Source: an uncultured Clostridia bacterium (lineage in GTDB: Bacteria > Bacillota > Clostridia > Christensenellales > Borkfalkiaceae). From it: a stretch of DNA of 60,564 nucleotides. Each line of letters begins with the position of its first letter. The stretch's first letter is position 1. This document shows positions 32,632 through 41,419 of this stretch, one piece after another. The notes beneath the pieces were generated by a model. It did not search any database. It had not been told where the DNA came from and worked only from the letters and a program-made list of their open reading frames with translations. The stretch lies in assembly GCA_947632195.1 (NCBI GenBank), contig CANROE010000009.1:1-60564 (forward strand), in the 5' to 3' direction. The position numbers and the translations under genes are program-made.

Positions 32632-34077
32632 TTATTTCCTGTATTTCGGGTTCTCCGAAATGGGACGCTCCCAGCGCTCAAAACGGCTCTTCGCGGAGAC
32701 AGCAGGCTCTTCGGTGGGATAGTTGCCGTCGAAACATGCCGTGCAAAATCCCGTGCCGTCGCCCCCCGTTAAATAGGCGACTTCGGATAGATCGAGATAC
32801 CCCACGCTGTCGGCGCCGATGATGGCGGCGATCTCCTCCACGCTGTGGTGGCAGGCGATGAGATTCTCCCGCGAGTCGATGTCCGTCCCGTAGTAACAGG
32901 GGTTGAGAAAGGCGGGCGCGGACGAGAGCATGTGCACTTCCTTTGCCCCGGCGCTGCGGAGCATCTTCACAATGCGTGCACAGGTCGTGCCGCGCACGAT
33001 GGAATCGTCGACGAGAACGACCCGCTTGCCCGCGATCGCGGACTTCAAAACATTGAGCTTAATGCGCACCCTGTCCTCGCGGGCAGCCTGTCCCGGGGCG
33101 ATGAACGTTCTGCCGATGTACTTGTTTTTGATGAATCCGATCCCGTACGGAATGCCAGACGCCTCGGCATAGCCGTAAGCAGCGTCAAGCCCCGAATCGG
33201 GCACGCCGACCACGATGTCCGCGTCGATGGGATACCGTCCCGCAAGAAAGCGCCCCGCCTGCTTCCGTGCCTCGTGCACCGAGCAACCCTCAATGACAGA
33301 ATCGGGGCGGGCAATGTACAAATATTCAAATACGCAAAGATGTTTTCCCCTGCCGCAATGGGAGCGGTCGGAGAAAACGCCCTCCTTTGTGAACGTGAGC
33401 ATTTCTCCCGCTTCGAGTTCTCTGACGAGGGTGGCGCCCACGCTGTCGAGCGCGCAACTCTCGGAGGCGACGATATAAGCTCCGTCCTCCCGCTGCCCAT
33501 AGCAAAGGGGGTGAAAGCCGAAGGGGTCGCGCACGGCGATCAGTTTACTCGGAGACATTACAAGAAGGGAATACGCCCCTCTGAGCCTGTCCATGGCGGC
33601 GAGCACCGCCTCTTCGATGGAGCCGCGCTTTACCCGCTCTTTGGTGATGATGTAGGAGATGACCTCGCTGTCCGACGTGGTATGAAAAATGCTGCCCTCG
33701 CTTTCGAGCTCGTCGCGCAATTCAAAAGCATTGACGAGGTTGCCGTTGTGAGCGAGCGCCATGTTCCCCTTTAAGTGGTTGACGACGATGGGCTGGGCGT
33801 TCTCCCTGCCCCCGCTGCCCGTGGTGGAATAGCGCACATGTCCGACCGCCATGTTCCCAAGGCCGAGGTTTTTGAGCGCGTCCGCCGTGAACACGTCATT
33901 GACGAGCCCCGCGTCCTTGTGGGTGTGAAAGACGCCGTCGTCGTTGACGACGATCCCCGCCGATTCCTGTCCCCTGTGTTGCAGGGCAAAGAGGGCGTAA
34001 TATGCAGTGGACGCAACGTCCTGCTTTTGGGGTGCGAAAATGCCGAACACCCCGCATTCTTCGTGAATTTGCGACAT
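32632..34077 (-). CDS. purF: Amidophosphoribosyltransferase
   Basis: 481 residues; first committed step of purine synthesis. The seven-residue propeptide MSQIHEE precedes the catalytic Cys8 (CGVFGIFAP). The PRPP loop is VVLVDDSIVRGTTCARIV. Four Cys positions of the Bacillus-type [4Fe-4S] cluster are present: HLCVFEYLYIARPDS, NPCYYGTDI and FCTACFDGNYPTE. So this is the oxygen-sensitive Fe-S form. SD AGGAG before the ATG. Confidence 0.98.
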   Translation of the reverse strand: MSQIHEECGVFGIFAPQKQDVASTAYYALFALQHRGQESAGIVVNDDGVFHTHKDAGLVNDVFTADALKNLGLGNMAVGHVRYSTTGSGGRENAQPIVVNHLKGNMALAHNGNLVNAFELRDELESEGSIFHTTSDSEVISYIITKERVKRGSIEEAVLAAMDRLRGAYSLLVMSPSKLIAVRDPFGFHPLCYGQREDGAYIVASESCALDSVGATLVRELEAGEMLTFTKEGVFSDRSHCGRGKHLCVFEYLYIARPDSVIEGCSVHEARKQAGRFLAGRYPIDADIVVGVPDSGLDAAYGYAEASGIPYGIGFIKNKYIGRTFIAPGQAAREDRVRIKLNVLKSAIAGKRVVLVDDSIVRGTTCARIVKMLRSAGAKEVHMLSSAPAFLNPCYYGTDIDSRENLIACHHSVEEIAAIIGADSVGYLDLSEVAYLTGGDGTGFCTACFDGNYPTEEPAVSAKSRFERWERPISENPKYRK

Positions 34078-34123
34078 AAAATTCTGCTCCTGTGGTACTC
34101 CGTCATGCCGCTGCCGGCGAAAT

Positions 34124-34834
34124 TTATTCTCCCGTCACCCGTTTGAAAATTTCGCGGTAGGCCTCCTCCACGCCACCCATGTCGCGGCGGAAACGGTCTT
34201 TGTCGAGCTTTTCTCCCGTCTGCGCGTCCCAAAAACGGCAGGTGTCGGGGGAAATTTCATCGGCGAGCACGATTTTTCCGTCCGGCAGACGCCCGAATTC
34301 GAGCTTGAAATCGATGAGCCGCACGCCCAAATGCAAGAAGTATTCCTTCAACACTTCGTTGACCTTAAAGGCGTACGTCTTGACGGTTTCGATCTCCTCT
34401 TTTGTGGCAAGTTTCAATGCGAGCGCGTGATAGCTGTTGAGGAGCGGATCGTCGAGCGCGTCGCACTTATAGGAAAATTCAATGGTGGGTTTTTCAAACA
34501 CGATCCCCTCGGGGACACCGTAGCGCTTTGAGAAAGAGCCTGCGGACACGTTGCGGATGATGACTTCGAGCGGAACGATTTTTACCTTCTTGACGAGAGT
34601 GTCGCGCTCGGAAAGCTCTTTCACAAAGTGGGTGGGCACTCCCTTTTGTTCGAGGAGCTGCATGAGCATGTTGGACATGCGGTTGTTGACAACGCCTTTG
34701 CCCGCGACGGTGCCCTTTTTGAGCCCGTTGAAAGCGGTGGCGTCGTCCTTGTAGGAGACGATGCAAAGAGTTTCGTCCTCGGTGGCGAAAACCTTCTTCG
34801 CCTTGCCTTCATAGAGCTGTTCTTTCTTTTCCAT
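34124..34834 (-). CDS. purC: SAICAR synthase
   Basis: 236 residues, the usual bacterial length. [82 protein letters not shown] and [14 protein letters not shown] are diagnostic. It joins CAIR and aspartate. SD AAGGAG. An inverted family C copy starts about 20 bp upstream of the start codon. Confidence 0.98.
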   Translation of the reverse strand: MEKKEQLYEGKAKKVFATEDETLCIVSYKDDATAFNGLKKGTVAGKGVVNNRMSNMLMQLLEQKGVPTHFVKELSERDTLVKKVKIVPLEVIIRNVSAGSFSKRYGVPEGIVFEKPTIEFSYKCDALDDPLLNSYHALALKLATKEEIETVKTYAFKVNEVLKEYFLHLGVRLIDFKLEFGRLPDGKIVLADEISPDTCRFWDAQTGEKLDKDRFRRDMGGVEEAYREIFKRVTGE

Positions 34835-34852
34835 GGTTTATTCTCCTTTTGT

Positions 34853-35690
34853 GTTCACGAAAAATCTTTTGCTGTGCAAAATCTTTTTCCGTGAGGAAAT
34901 TTTCTTTGACCGTTTAACTTGATTGGTCCTCTCGTACGTTTCATCGGACAAGAAGTTGCAAGTATGCAACAAATGTGGTCGCGCAGCGCAAAAGCGTGGT
35001 TTTGCTCGCGCAAATAATTGTATTCACGAAAAATCTTTTGCTTTGCAAAATCTTTTTCCGTGAGGAAATTTTCTTTGATGGTTTAACTTGCTTGACCTCT
35101 CATTCGCCTTGCCGGACATTAAGCCGTAAGAATGCGGCAAATTGGGTGGAGCGGCGCAATTCTGCTCAACAGCCCAGTGGGCTGTGAGCTGCGCCGCGAC
35201 AGGAGCGTTGGCAAACGCGACGGGCTTTGCGGCGGTACCTGCCGCCCAAAGCGCTTATGGAAAATTGTGATTTTCCAACGCGCAGTGATTGGGAAACCAT
35301 CGGAGCCATTCTCAAATGTCATGTCGAGCGTAGTCGAGACATCTCTACCGCATTATAACCGCATTATAATAAGGTTGAGATTTCTCGACTCCACTTCGTT
35401 TCGCTCGAAATGACAAATTAGAATTCTCCTTGGGCGCCCCATTGGGGGAGCTGGCGAGGCGCTGGCCGAGACTGAGGGTGGAGTGGCGCAATCCTGCTCA
35501 ACAGCCCAGCGGGCTGTGAGCGCGCCGCGACAGGAGCGTTGGCAAACGCGACGGGGTTTTGGCGGTACCTGCCGCCAAAACTATCAAAAACCCTTTCCCC
35601 CTCGCGTTGCTCGGGTACTTTCCCTTTCAGGGACAGCAAGACCACCTTTCGGCTCACTACGTTCGCCACTTTCCCCGCTACACGGGGGAC
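34853..35690. repeat. Large repeat cluster between purE and purC (families A, C, E, F)
   Basis: 34853-34952 and 35025-35125 are two inverted family C copies. 35141-35247 and 35477-35573 are two family F copies of about 100 bp (CAGCCCAGTGGGCTGTGAGC, GACAGGAGCGTTGGCAAACG, GGCGGTACCTGCCGCC). 35255-35292 is the TGGAAAATTGTGATTTTCCA hairpin. 35316-35413 is a family A copy with an internal duplication (CCGCATTATAA twice). 35428-35478 is an inverted family E copy. No gene was seen in this 866-bp gap, which splits the pur operon. Confidence 0.7.
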
Positions 35691-35701
35691 AGCAAACAAT
35701 A

Positions 35702-36196
35702 TTACTTCGTATATTTCCCGAATACAGCTTTGTCTTTTTCGAGGACTTCGGCGGCGGCGTTTTTGCGGAATGCTATCAGTTTTTCGGCAAGCGTCTCGTC
35801 CCCCACCGCTAAAATTTCCGCCGCAAGATAGGCGGCGTTCTTCGCACCGTCGACGGCGACCGTTGCAACGGGCACCCCCGAGGGCATCATGACGGTGGAC
35901 AGAAGGGCGTCCATGCCGCCGAACGCACCCCCGCCTACCGGAACCCCGATCACGGGCAATACGCAGTTCGCCGCGAACGCTCCCGCAAGATGCGCCGCCA
36001 TGCCCGCCACGCAGATGATGACGCCGACGCCGTTCTCCGCCGCCCCCTCCGCAAACGTCCGTGCCGCCTCGGGCGTGCGGTGCGCGGAATACACATGCAC
36101 CACATAGGGAATGCCCAATTCCCCGAGAACGCCGAGCGCCTTTTCCGCAACGGGAAGATCGGAATCGCTCCCCATAATGACCGCAACTTTTTTCAT
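35702..36196 (-). CDS. purE: N5-carboxyaminoimidazole ribonucleotide mutase
   Basis: 164 residues, class I PurE. MKKVAVIMGSDSDLPVAEKA, VYSAHRTPEAARTFAEGA, IICVAGMAAHLAGAFA and VIGVPVGGGAFGGMDALLST are diagnostic. It converts N5-CAIR to CAIR and would need a PurK partner, which is not in this window (nor is PurB). SD AAGGGG. It is the first gene of the purine operon, behind a leader of about 115 nt. Confidence 0.97.
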   Translation of the reverse strand: MKKVAVIMGSDSDLPVAEKALGVLGELGIPYVVHVYSAHRTPEAARTFAEGAAENGVGVIICVAGMAAHLAGAFAANCVLPVIGVPVGGGAFGGMDALLSTVMMPSGVPVATVAVDGAKNAAYLAAEILAVGDETLAEKLIAFRKNAAAEVLEKDKAVFGKYTK

Positions 36197-36199
36197 AAC

Positions 36200-36312
36200 T
36201 ATCCCCTTGAAAAAGAAAAGAGCAGTTTTTCTCTGCGCGAAAAAAACTGCCTATCCACAAACAAACCGATTGATTTTTTCTCCCCGCTTTGCGCGGGCTC
36301 CCGCTCTGTTCA
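36200..36312 (-). promoter_or_regulatory. purE leader with a terminator-like hairpin (possible attenuator)
   Basis: Read leftward, GCAGTTTTT ... AAAAACTGC forms a stem followed by TCTTTTCTTTTT, ending just before the purE SD. A second GC stem lies nearer the transcript start (GAGCCCGCGCAAAGCGGG region). No purine riboswitch core was recognised. A terminator this close to the SD suggests regulated read-through. Confidence 0.5.
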
Positions 36313-36319
36313 TGCCACC

Positions 36320-36349
36320 ATTATAGTACAAGGCGGCGAAATAAGTCAA
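36320..36349 (-). promoter_or_regulatory. Sigma-A promoter of the purine operon
   Basis: Minus-strand TTGACT (36344-36349), 18-bp spacer, TATAAT (36320-36325). Confidence 0.8.
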
Positions 36350-36450
36350 GCGTTCGGCGCGTGAAAAAATTGTTCTCATTTTGTGACATTGGACGCTCCT
36401 TTTTTGTGATTTCTGTAAAGGCACCGCACGCTACGCAGCCCCGCGCCCGT

Positions 36451-37332
36451 CTACTTTTGGTTGAACTTTTTGCGCACGAACCAATCGGTGACGCGCTCGG
36501 GGAGCATTCGGCCCGCCAACCGCAAAAAATTGTTCTTTCCGCCCGCCGCCGTCACCGTGGGCGGATTGCGCTTTTGCACGAGCTTGATTATGCTGTCCGC
36601 GACGAGCGAGGGAGACATTCCCCCTTGCTCCATGTTCGCAAGCGCGGCGGAGGCCTTTTTCACCGAGGCGGTGTAGCCCTTGCTCTCCTCCGCGTTGTAC
36701 ACCTTGCGGCTGTATGTGAAATCGGTGGACGTTCCTCCGGGCAGAAGCGCGCAGACCCGCACCCCCTGGCGGCGGAGTTCCATATCCGCCTCCCGCGCCA
36801 GCATGCAGAGCGCGGCTTTTGATGAAGAATAAAACCCGTCGTAGGGAATGGGGAAATCTCCCCCCATCGACCCCACGAGGATCGCCCTCCCCTCCCGTTT
36901 TTTGAGGTAGGGCGCAGCTGCGCGGATCGCCTCGATCGCGCCGAAATAGTTCACCTCGAAGAGATAGCGATAATCTCCGCTCTTGGCATGTTCGAGGGGG
37001 GCGGCCATGGAAAAGCCCGCCGAATAGACGAGAAGGTCGATCCCGCCGTATTCTTCGCCGATCTCCCCGATCGCCTTTTCGAGTTCCCCCTCCTGCGCCG
37101 CGTCCGCCGTGCGGGAGAGAATGCGCTCCCCGAGGAAGGGCGTGCGCGAAAGATTGAACACCGTATAGCTCCCCGCATGCAATTTTAAGGCCGTCTCCCT
37201 GCCGATCCCAGACGATCCGCCCACGATCACGGCGACCTTTCTGTTCCTGCGCAGCGGCCGCTCTTCGGGCGTTTTTTCTTCCGTCTTGTCTTCCGTCTTG
37301 TCTTCCGTCTGCTCTTTGATTTCCCGTTTCAT
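36451..37332 (-). CDS. Short-chain dehydrogenase/reductase
   Basis: 293 residues from the ATG at 37332; no SD is visible. A charged N-terminal tail with a repeated TEDKTEDKTEEK precedes the Rossmann fold: VAVIVGGSSGIGRETALKLH (TGxxxGxG-type, here GGSSGIG), LLVYSAGFS (NNAG-like), catalytic Ser in AILVGSMGG and YxxxK in FYSSSKAAL, where the usual Tyr is part of GFYSSSKAA. Cofactor NAD(P); substrate unknown. It starts 34 bp downstream of the ZIP gene stop. Confidence 0.88.
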   Translation of the reverse strand: MKREIKEQTEDKTEDKTEEKTPEERPLRRNRKVAVIVGGSSGIGRETALKLHAGSYTVFNLSRTPFLGERILSRTADAAQEGELEKAIGEIGEEYGGIDLLVYSAGFSMAAPLEHAKSGDYRYLFEVNYFGAIEAIRAAAPYLKKREGRAILVGSMGGDFPIPYDGFYSSSKAALCMLAREADMELRRQGVRVCALLPGGTSTDFTYSRKVYNAEESKGYTASVKKASAALANMEQGGMSPSLVADSIIKLVQKRNPPTVTAAGGKNNFLRLAGRMLPERVTDWFVRKKFNQK

Positions 37333-37365
37333 ACAATCAATTATGGGCAAGGAAAAATTTTCTAT

Positions 37366-38136
37366 TCAGCCGAGCGCGACGTCGAGGAACATCATCAGAC
37401 AAAAACCGAGCACGACCCCCACGGAAGCGAGAAGTTTACTCTTTTCAAAGCACTCGGGAATGAGCTCGGAGCAGACGACGGCGATCATCGCGCCCGCCGA
37501 AAAGGAGAGCGCCCACGGCATGAGCCCCGTTATAAACGATGCGGCGAGCGCGCCCAAGACGCAGGCGGGGATCTCCACCGCACCCGAGCCCTGCGAAAAG
37601 AGAAAACTTTTGAAACGGCTCATTCCCTTTGCGCGGAGGGGAAAGGCGACGCACATGCCTTCGGGGAAGTTCTGCACGGCGATCCCCACGCCGAAAAGAA
37701 GGGCCGTGAGCACCCCCGCTCCGCCCGCCGCCTGCGCAAACGCCACGCCCACCGCCATGCCCTCCGGAATGTTGTGCAGCGTAACGGCAAAGTAGAGCAG
37801 CGCGCACTTTCTGTCTCCCGCACGGCGGAAGAGGATATGGGAACGGGAGAGTGCGAGATCGGACAGAACGATGAACGCGCCGCCGAGCAGAAACCCGAGC
37901 GTGACGGTGACGGAGGAAGGGAGCGCGGCGGAATACCCGATGGCGGGCAGGAGCAGGGAAAAGAAACTTGCCGCGATCATGATCCCCGCTGCCGCGCCCG
38001 TCAGAAGGATAAAAATTTTTCCTCCCCCCTTGCGGGAAACAAATACCGCCGCAGCGCCGAGCGCCGTCATGAAATACATAAAAAGAGAGACCAGCAGGGC
38101 CTGTAATACAGGTCCGAGCGATGAAAACCATTGCAT
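37366..38136 (-). CDS. ZIP-family metal transporter
   Basis: 256 residues, about eight membrane segments. The metal-binding helices carry HNIPEGMAVGVAF and VQNFPEGMCVAF, the ZIP signature pair; GVVLGFCLMMFLDVALG ends the protein. It moves Zn2+ or related divalent cations into the cytoplasm (family knowledge). Probably co-transcribed with the SDR gene downstream. Confidence 0.93.
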   Translation of the reverse strand: MQWFSSLGPVLQALLVSLFMYFMTALGAAAVFVSRKGGGKIFILLTGAAAGIMIAASFFSLLLPAIGYSAALPSSVTVTLGFLLGGAFIVLSDLALSRSHILFRRAGDRKCALLYFAVTLHNIPEGMAVGVAFAQAAGGAGVLTALLFGVGIAVQNFPEGMCVAFPLRAKGMSRFKSFLFSQGSGAVEIPACVLGALAASFITGLMPWALSFSAGAMIAVVCSELIPECFEKSKLLASVGVVLGFCLMMFLDVALG

Positions 38137-38319
38137 TCGTAAGAACCTCCCGCCGCTTTTGTTTGCGGCGCAGTCACTTCATGCTATGCAAAAAGGGGGC
38201 AACTGAGTGCCCGCAGCGGGAGGGCGGGAAGAGGCGCAGCTATGCGGGAACAGACAAAAATATAACAACCTGCACAAATTTCAGCGGTGAAATTTTTCAC
38301 AAAAAATTCATCTATGATA

Positions 38320-38348
38320 TTGACATTTTAAAAAATGTGTTCTATAAT
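38320..38348 (+). promoter_or_regulatory. Perfect consensus sigma-A promoter
   Basis: TTGACA (38320-38325), 17-bp spacer, TATAAT (38343-38348), 34 bp before the start codon of the membrane protein gene. Confidence 0.9.
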
Positions 38349-38381
38349 GAAATAAATCAAATCATTTTGGGGGAAAGTTTT

Positions 38382-38909
38382 ATGGTATTTTTGGTAATCG
38401 GCGTCATTACGCTGTTTTTGACGGGCTTTATGATCATCTACTACGGCTATCTTTTCAAAAACACCGATCATGACGTTTCTTTCTTTTTCAGCGTGGGGAT
38501 CATCTCCATGGTGATGAACCTCTTCACAAATATGAGCGCAAGCGCCGCCGTTCTGTCGATCCTCTATCTCATCATTGCGGTCGTATTCCTCGGCGTCGGA
38601 TTTGCGATCGACCTTCAAGGCAGCATCGCTTTCTACACCTCCATCGGCGGTTGGTTCCAAAAAGTATTCGGCGACACCGAAAACCTTCTTTGGACCCTGC
38701 TCTGCTTCATCCTCTCGCCCGTGGGACTTGTGCTCTTCTTCGTGTACTATAATTCCAATCACGAACGCGCTCTTCTCTGCGGAAAAGCGGGACTTTGGGG
38801 GCTGCTTGTGGAACTTCTTCTCCTGTGGGCCGTGCTCGGCCTTGTGAGCGGGATCGGCTCCATCGACGCTGCAAACGAAACAGCCTCGCTGCTCGGAAAT
38901 CTTCTGTAA
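38382..38909 (+). CDS. Four- or five-pass membrane protein of unknown function
   Basis: 175 residues from the ATG at 38382 (SD GGGGGAAAG). The open frame continues upstream across the promoter and is spurious there. Hydrophobic segments: VFLVIGVITLFLTGFMIIYY, FFFSVGIISMVMNLF, AVLSILYLIIAVVFLGVGFA, LLCFILSPVGLVLFFVYY and LWGLLVELLLLWAVLGLVSG. No family was recognised. The strong promoter suggests constitutive expression. Confidence 0.8.
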   Translation: MVFLVIGVITLFLTGFMIIYYGYLFKNTDHDVSFFFSVGIISMVMNLFTNMSASAAVLSILYLIIAVVFLGVGFAIDLQGSIAFYTSIGGWFQKVFGDTENLLWTLLCFILSPVGLVLFFVYYNSNHERALLCGKAGLWGLLVELLLLWAVLGLVSGIGSIDAANETASLLGNLL

Positions 38910-38925
38910 CTCATTGATAAAAATC

Positions 38926-38962
38926 GCGCCCGCACGGCTGTTGCCGTGCGGGCGCTCTTTTA
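38926..38962. terminator. Bidirectional terminator between convergent genes
   Basis: Stem GCGCCCGCACGG / CCGTGCGGGCGC with loop CTGTTG, followed by TCTTTT rightward and GATTTTTA leftward. It serves the membrane protein gene and galM. Confidence 0.9.
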
Positions 38963-38992
38963 TGTTCGCTGTTTTTTTCGGGAGCCCCTCGG

Positions 38993-40030
38993 TCACTCCG
39001 CTTGGAAACGGTAGGCGGTGACAGACTCGTATACCTCTCCCGCGTCGAGATAGGAAGAAAGGATCGCCGCATATTCGGGCACGTTCACGTTGTTGGGGAT
39101 CGCCTGCGTTTCGAGGCAGAACGCCGCGCGCTTGCCGTAATAGGCGGTCTTGCCCTGCTGATGTAGCCCGTTGCCCGTGTAGAGCTGTACGGCGGGAAGA
39201 TCGGTGTAACAGCTCATCGTAATGCCCGTCTTTTTGCTCTTTGCAACGGCGTACTTCACATATGCGCGGTCTGCGTTTTTGAGTACATGACAGTGGTCGT
39301 AGCCGTTGCCATGTTTCAAGTCGGGATCGTCCGCCTCGACGTCCTGCCCGATCTCCTTGGGCGTGTTGAAGTCAAAGGGAGTTCCCGCGACCTTGCGGAA
39401 CCCGCCCACGGGGATCATGGTGGGGTTGGTGGGCACGATCTCGTCGCAGTCGATCCAGAGAAGATGGTCGAGCACCGAGCCGTCCCCTTCGCCGTTCAGA
39501 TTGAAATAGGCGTGGTTGGTGAGGTTTACGACCGTTTTTTTGTCGCTCACGGCGCGGTAACGGATCTTGAATTCCCCGCCTTGGAAGGAATAGACGACCT
39601 TGACGGTGAGATTTCCGGGATAATTCTCCTCGCCGTCGGGAGAGAGATAGGTGAGGGCGAGCTCATCGCCGCAAATTTCGTGCGCCCAGATCTTTTTGTT
39701 GAACCCCTCTTTGCCGCCGTGAAGATGGTTTCCGCGATCGTTGCAGTAAAGCTGATAGAACTTGCCGTCTACGGTGAGTTTGCCCTCGCCGATGCGGTTG
39801 CCGAACCGCCCGATGAGCGCGCCGAGATAGCCGCCGTTGCGCTCATACTCTTCTACTGTGTTGTAGCCGAGAACGACGTCGGTGGGCGTCCCGTTCTTGT
39901 CGGGAACGACAAGGCTCTGCAAAATGCCGCCGAAGTTCAGAACGGTGGCATAGTTCGCGCCGTCGTGAAGGGTGAAAGCGAGTACCTCCCGCCCGTCTGC
40001 GGTTTTTCCGAATACTTTTGTTGTGATCAT
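38993..40030 (-). CDS. galM: Aldose 1-epimerase (galactose mutarotase)
   Basis: 345 residues. NFGGILQSLVVPDKNG, YLGALIGRFGNRIGEGKLTV, GNHLHGGKEGFNKKIW (catalytic His region), NLTNHAYFNLNGEGDGSVLD (second His), YTGNGLHQQGK and FCLETQAIPNNVN (catalytic Glu) are diagnostic. It interconverts beta- and alpha-galactose for GalK. SD AGGGG. It is downstream of galK; galT and galE are not in the window. Confidence 0.96.
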   Translation of the reverse strand: MITTKVFGKTADGREVLAFTLHDGANYATVLNFGGILQSLVVPDKNGTPTDVVLGYNTVEEYERNGGYLGALIGRFGNRIGEGKLTVDGKFYQLYCNDRGNHLHGGKEGFNKKIWAHEICGDELALTYLSPDGEENYPGNLTVKVVYSFQGGEFKIRYRAVSDKKTVVNLTNHAYFNLNGEGDGSVLDHLLWIDCDEIVPTNPTMIPVGGFRKVAGTPFDFNTPKEIGQDVEADDPDLKHGNGYDHCHVLKNADRAYVKYAVAKSKKTGITMSCYTDLPAVQLYTGNGLHQQGKTAYYGKRAAFCLETQAIPNNVNVPEYAAILSSYLDAGEVYESVTAYRFQAE

Positions 40031-40102
40031 ACTTTTATTCCCCTGTTTTTTGATTTTTTATATGACTGTTGTAAATTTTCCGCCGCAGCTGCGCCGTGCC
40101 GC

Positions 40103-41281
40103 TCACACTTCGCAAGCGCCCCTCTCGCGGATGGAGGTATAAAACACATTCTCGCGGCCGAATACGCGCGCCATCGCCCTGCCGTATTCCTCCGCGTCGC
40201 GCACAAAGGCGATCATCGCGCCCGCAAAGCCGCCGCCCATCATGCGGAACGCGCCGTCCTTTATCAGCTTTTCGCTGAGTTTCAAGGCGAGCACGAGGGG
40301 CTGAGCGATCTCTCCGGGCACATAGCAATTCTGCAAAAAGGCGAGACTGCTCTCCCCGCTCTGCCGCACCGCCACGAGAAAGCCCGCTACATCGCCCGCT
40401 TTGAGAGCGTCCGCCGCGCGGTCCACCCGTTCGTTTTCTTCAAAATAATGGAATGCACGCAGAATGGCGCGGTCGCTCGTCTTATTGCGCAGACGGGGAA
40501 GTTCGGACAAGAGCTCGGAGAGGGAACTCTCGCGCAGTACGCTCTTGCCGAGGGCGCTCGCCACCTCCCCCATCTCGCGGCGGATATCCGCATAGTGGGA
40601 AGTGAGCGCCGCATGGGAGCCTCCCGTGTTGGTGAGCACGATCGTATAGCCCGAAGGTGCGGGAACGGACTCCGCAACGGGGTTGGAAAGGTCGGCAAAG
40701 TCGATCTTATTCAGTCCGCCGAACGCGACGCCGCACTGGTCCAAAAGTCCGCACGGCTTGCCGAAATAGACGTTTTCGGCGTACTGCGCCGCCCGTGCGC
40801 GTTCGAGCGGGGAGATCTTTCCGCCGCAGTAGAGCGTGTTGAGGATCTCCGCAACGAGTACTTCAAACGCCGCCGAAGAGGAGACCCCCGCGCCGCGAAA
40901 GACGGTACTGTGGGTGACGGCGGAAAATCCGCCGATAGGATAGCCGCGCGTGGCAAAATAGTGGCATACGCCGCGCGCCAGGGAGACCGATTTGCCCTTC
41001 TCCCGCTCCCGCCCCGCAAGGTCATTCACCGAAAAATGCACGGGAGAAAACGCCTCGGCGCGGATGTCGATGACGCCGTCCGAACGGGGAGAGACGAAGG
41101 ATAAAATATCGCAGGAAATGGCGGAAACAAGCACCTTCCCGCGATTGTGGTCGGTGTGGTTGCCCACGATCTCCGCCCTGCCCGGCGAAGAAAAGAGACG
41201 CTGTGGCGCGCAGCCGAATTCCGAGCGGAAGTAGCTTTCCAGCGCGTCCGCGCGCTTTTTTTCTATGGTGATCTCCGACAT
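40103..41281 (-). CDS. galK: Galactokinase
   Basis: 392 residues, GHMP kinase. The galactokinase signature is SSPGRAEIVGNHTDHNRGKV; Asn replaces the Glu of the textbook GEHTDYN, as in other Clostridia-type GalK. The ATP loop is FRGAGVSSSAAFEVLVAEIL; the third motif is FRMMGGGFAGAMIAFV. SD GGAGG before the ATG. First gene of galK-galM. Confidence 0.95.
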   Translation of the reverse strand: MSEITIEKKRADALESYFRSEFGCAPQRLFSSPGRAEIVGNHTDHNRGKVLVSAISCDILSFVSPRSDGVIDIRAEAFSPVHFSVNDLAGREREKGKSVSLARGVCHYFATRGYPIGGFSAVTHSTVFRGAGVSSSAAFEVLVAEILNTLYCGGKISPLERARAAQYAENVYFGKPCGLLDQCGVAFGGLNKIDFADLSNPVAESVPAPSGYTIVLTNTGGSHAALTSHYADIRREMGEVASALGKSVLRESSLSELLSELPRLRNKTSDRAILRAFHYFEENERVDRAADALKAGDVAGFLVAVRQSGESSLAFLQNCYVPGEIAQPLVLALKLSEKLIKDGAFRMMGGGFAGAMIAFVRDAEEYGRAMARVFGRENVFYTSIRERGACEV

Positions 41282-41373
41282 ACGGACCTCCGAAACACGG
41301 ACGCCCCGTCCCGCCCTTTCCGCGCGCCCGAAAAAGAGACGTCACGGCGGGGAGAAAGGGATCCTCTGTCCCG

Positions 41374-41402
41374 ATTATATCACATTTCCGTGCAAAAGTA
41401 AA
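41374..41402 (-). promoter_or_regulatory. Extended -10 promoter of galK-galM
   Basis: Minus-strand TTTACT (41397-41402), 17-bp spacer ending TGA, TATAAT (41374-41379). The TG before the -10 compensates for a weak -35. Confidence 0.7.
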
Positions 41403-41419
41403 TAATCTCGCGCAAAAAC

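Noticed and set aside
36200-36350. Purine or PRPP riboswitch in the purE leader
   Set aside because: The conserved cores of these riboswitches were looked for by eye and not found; only terminator-like stems remain.
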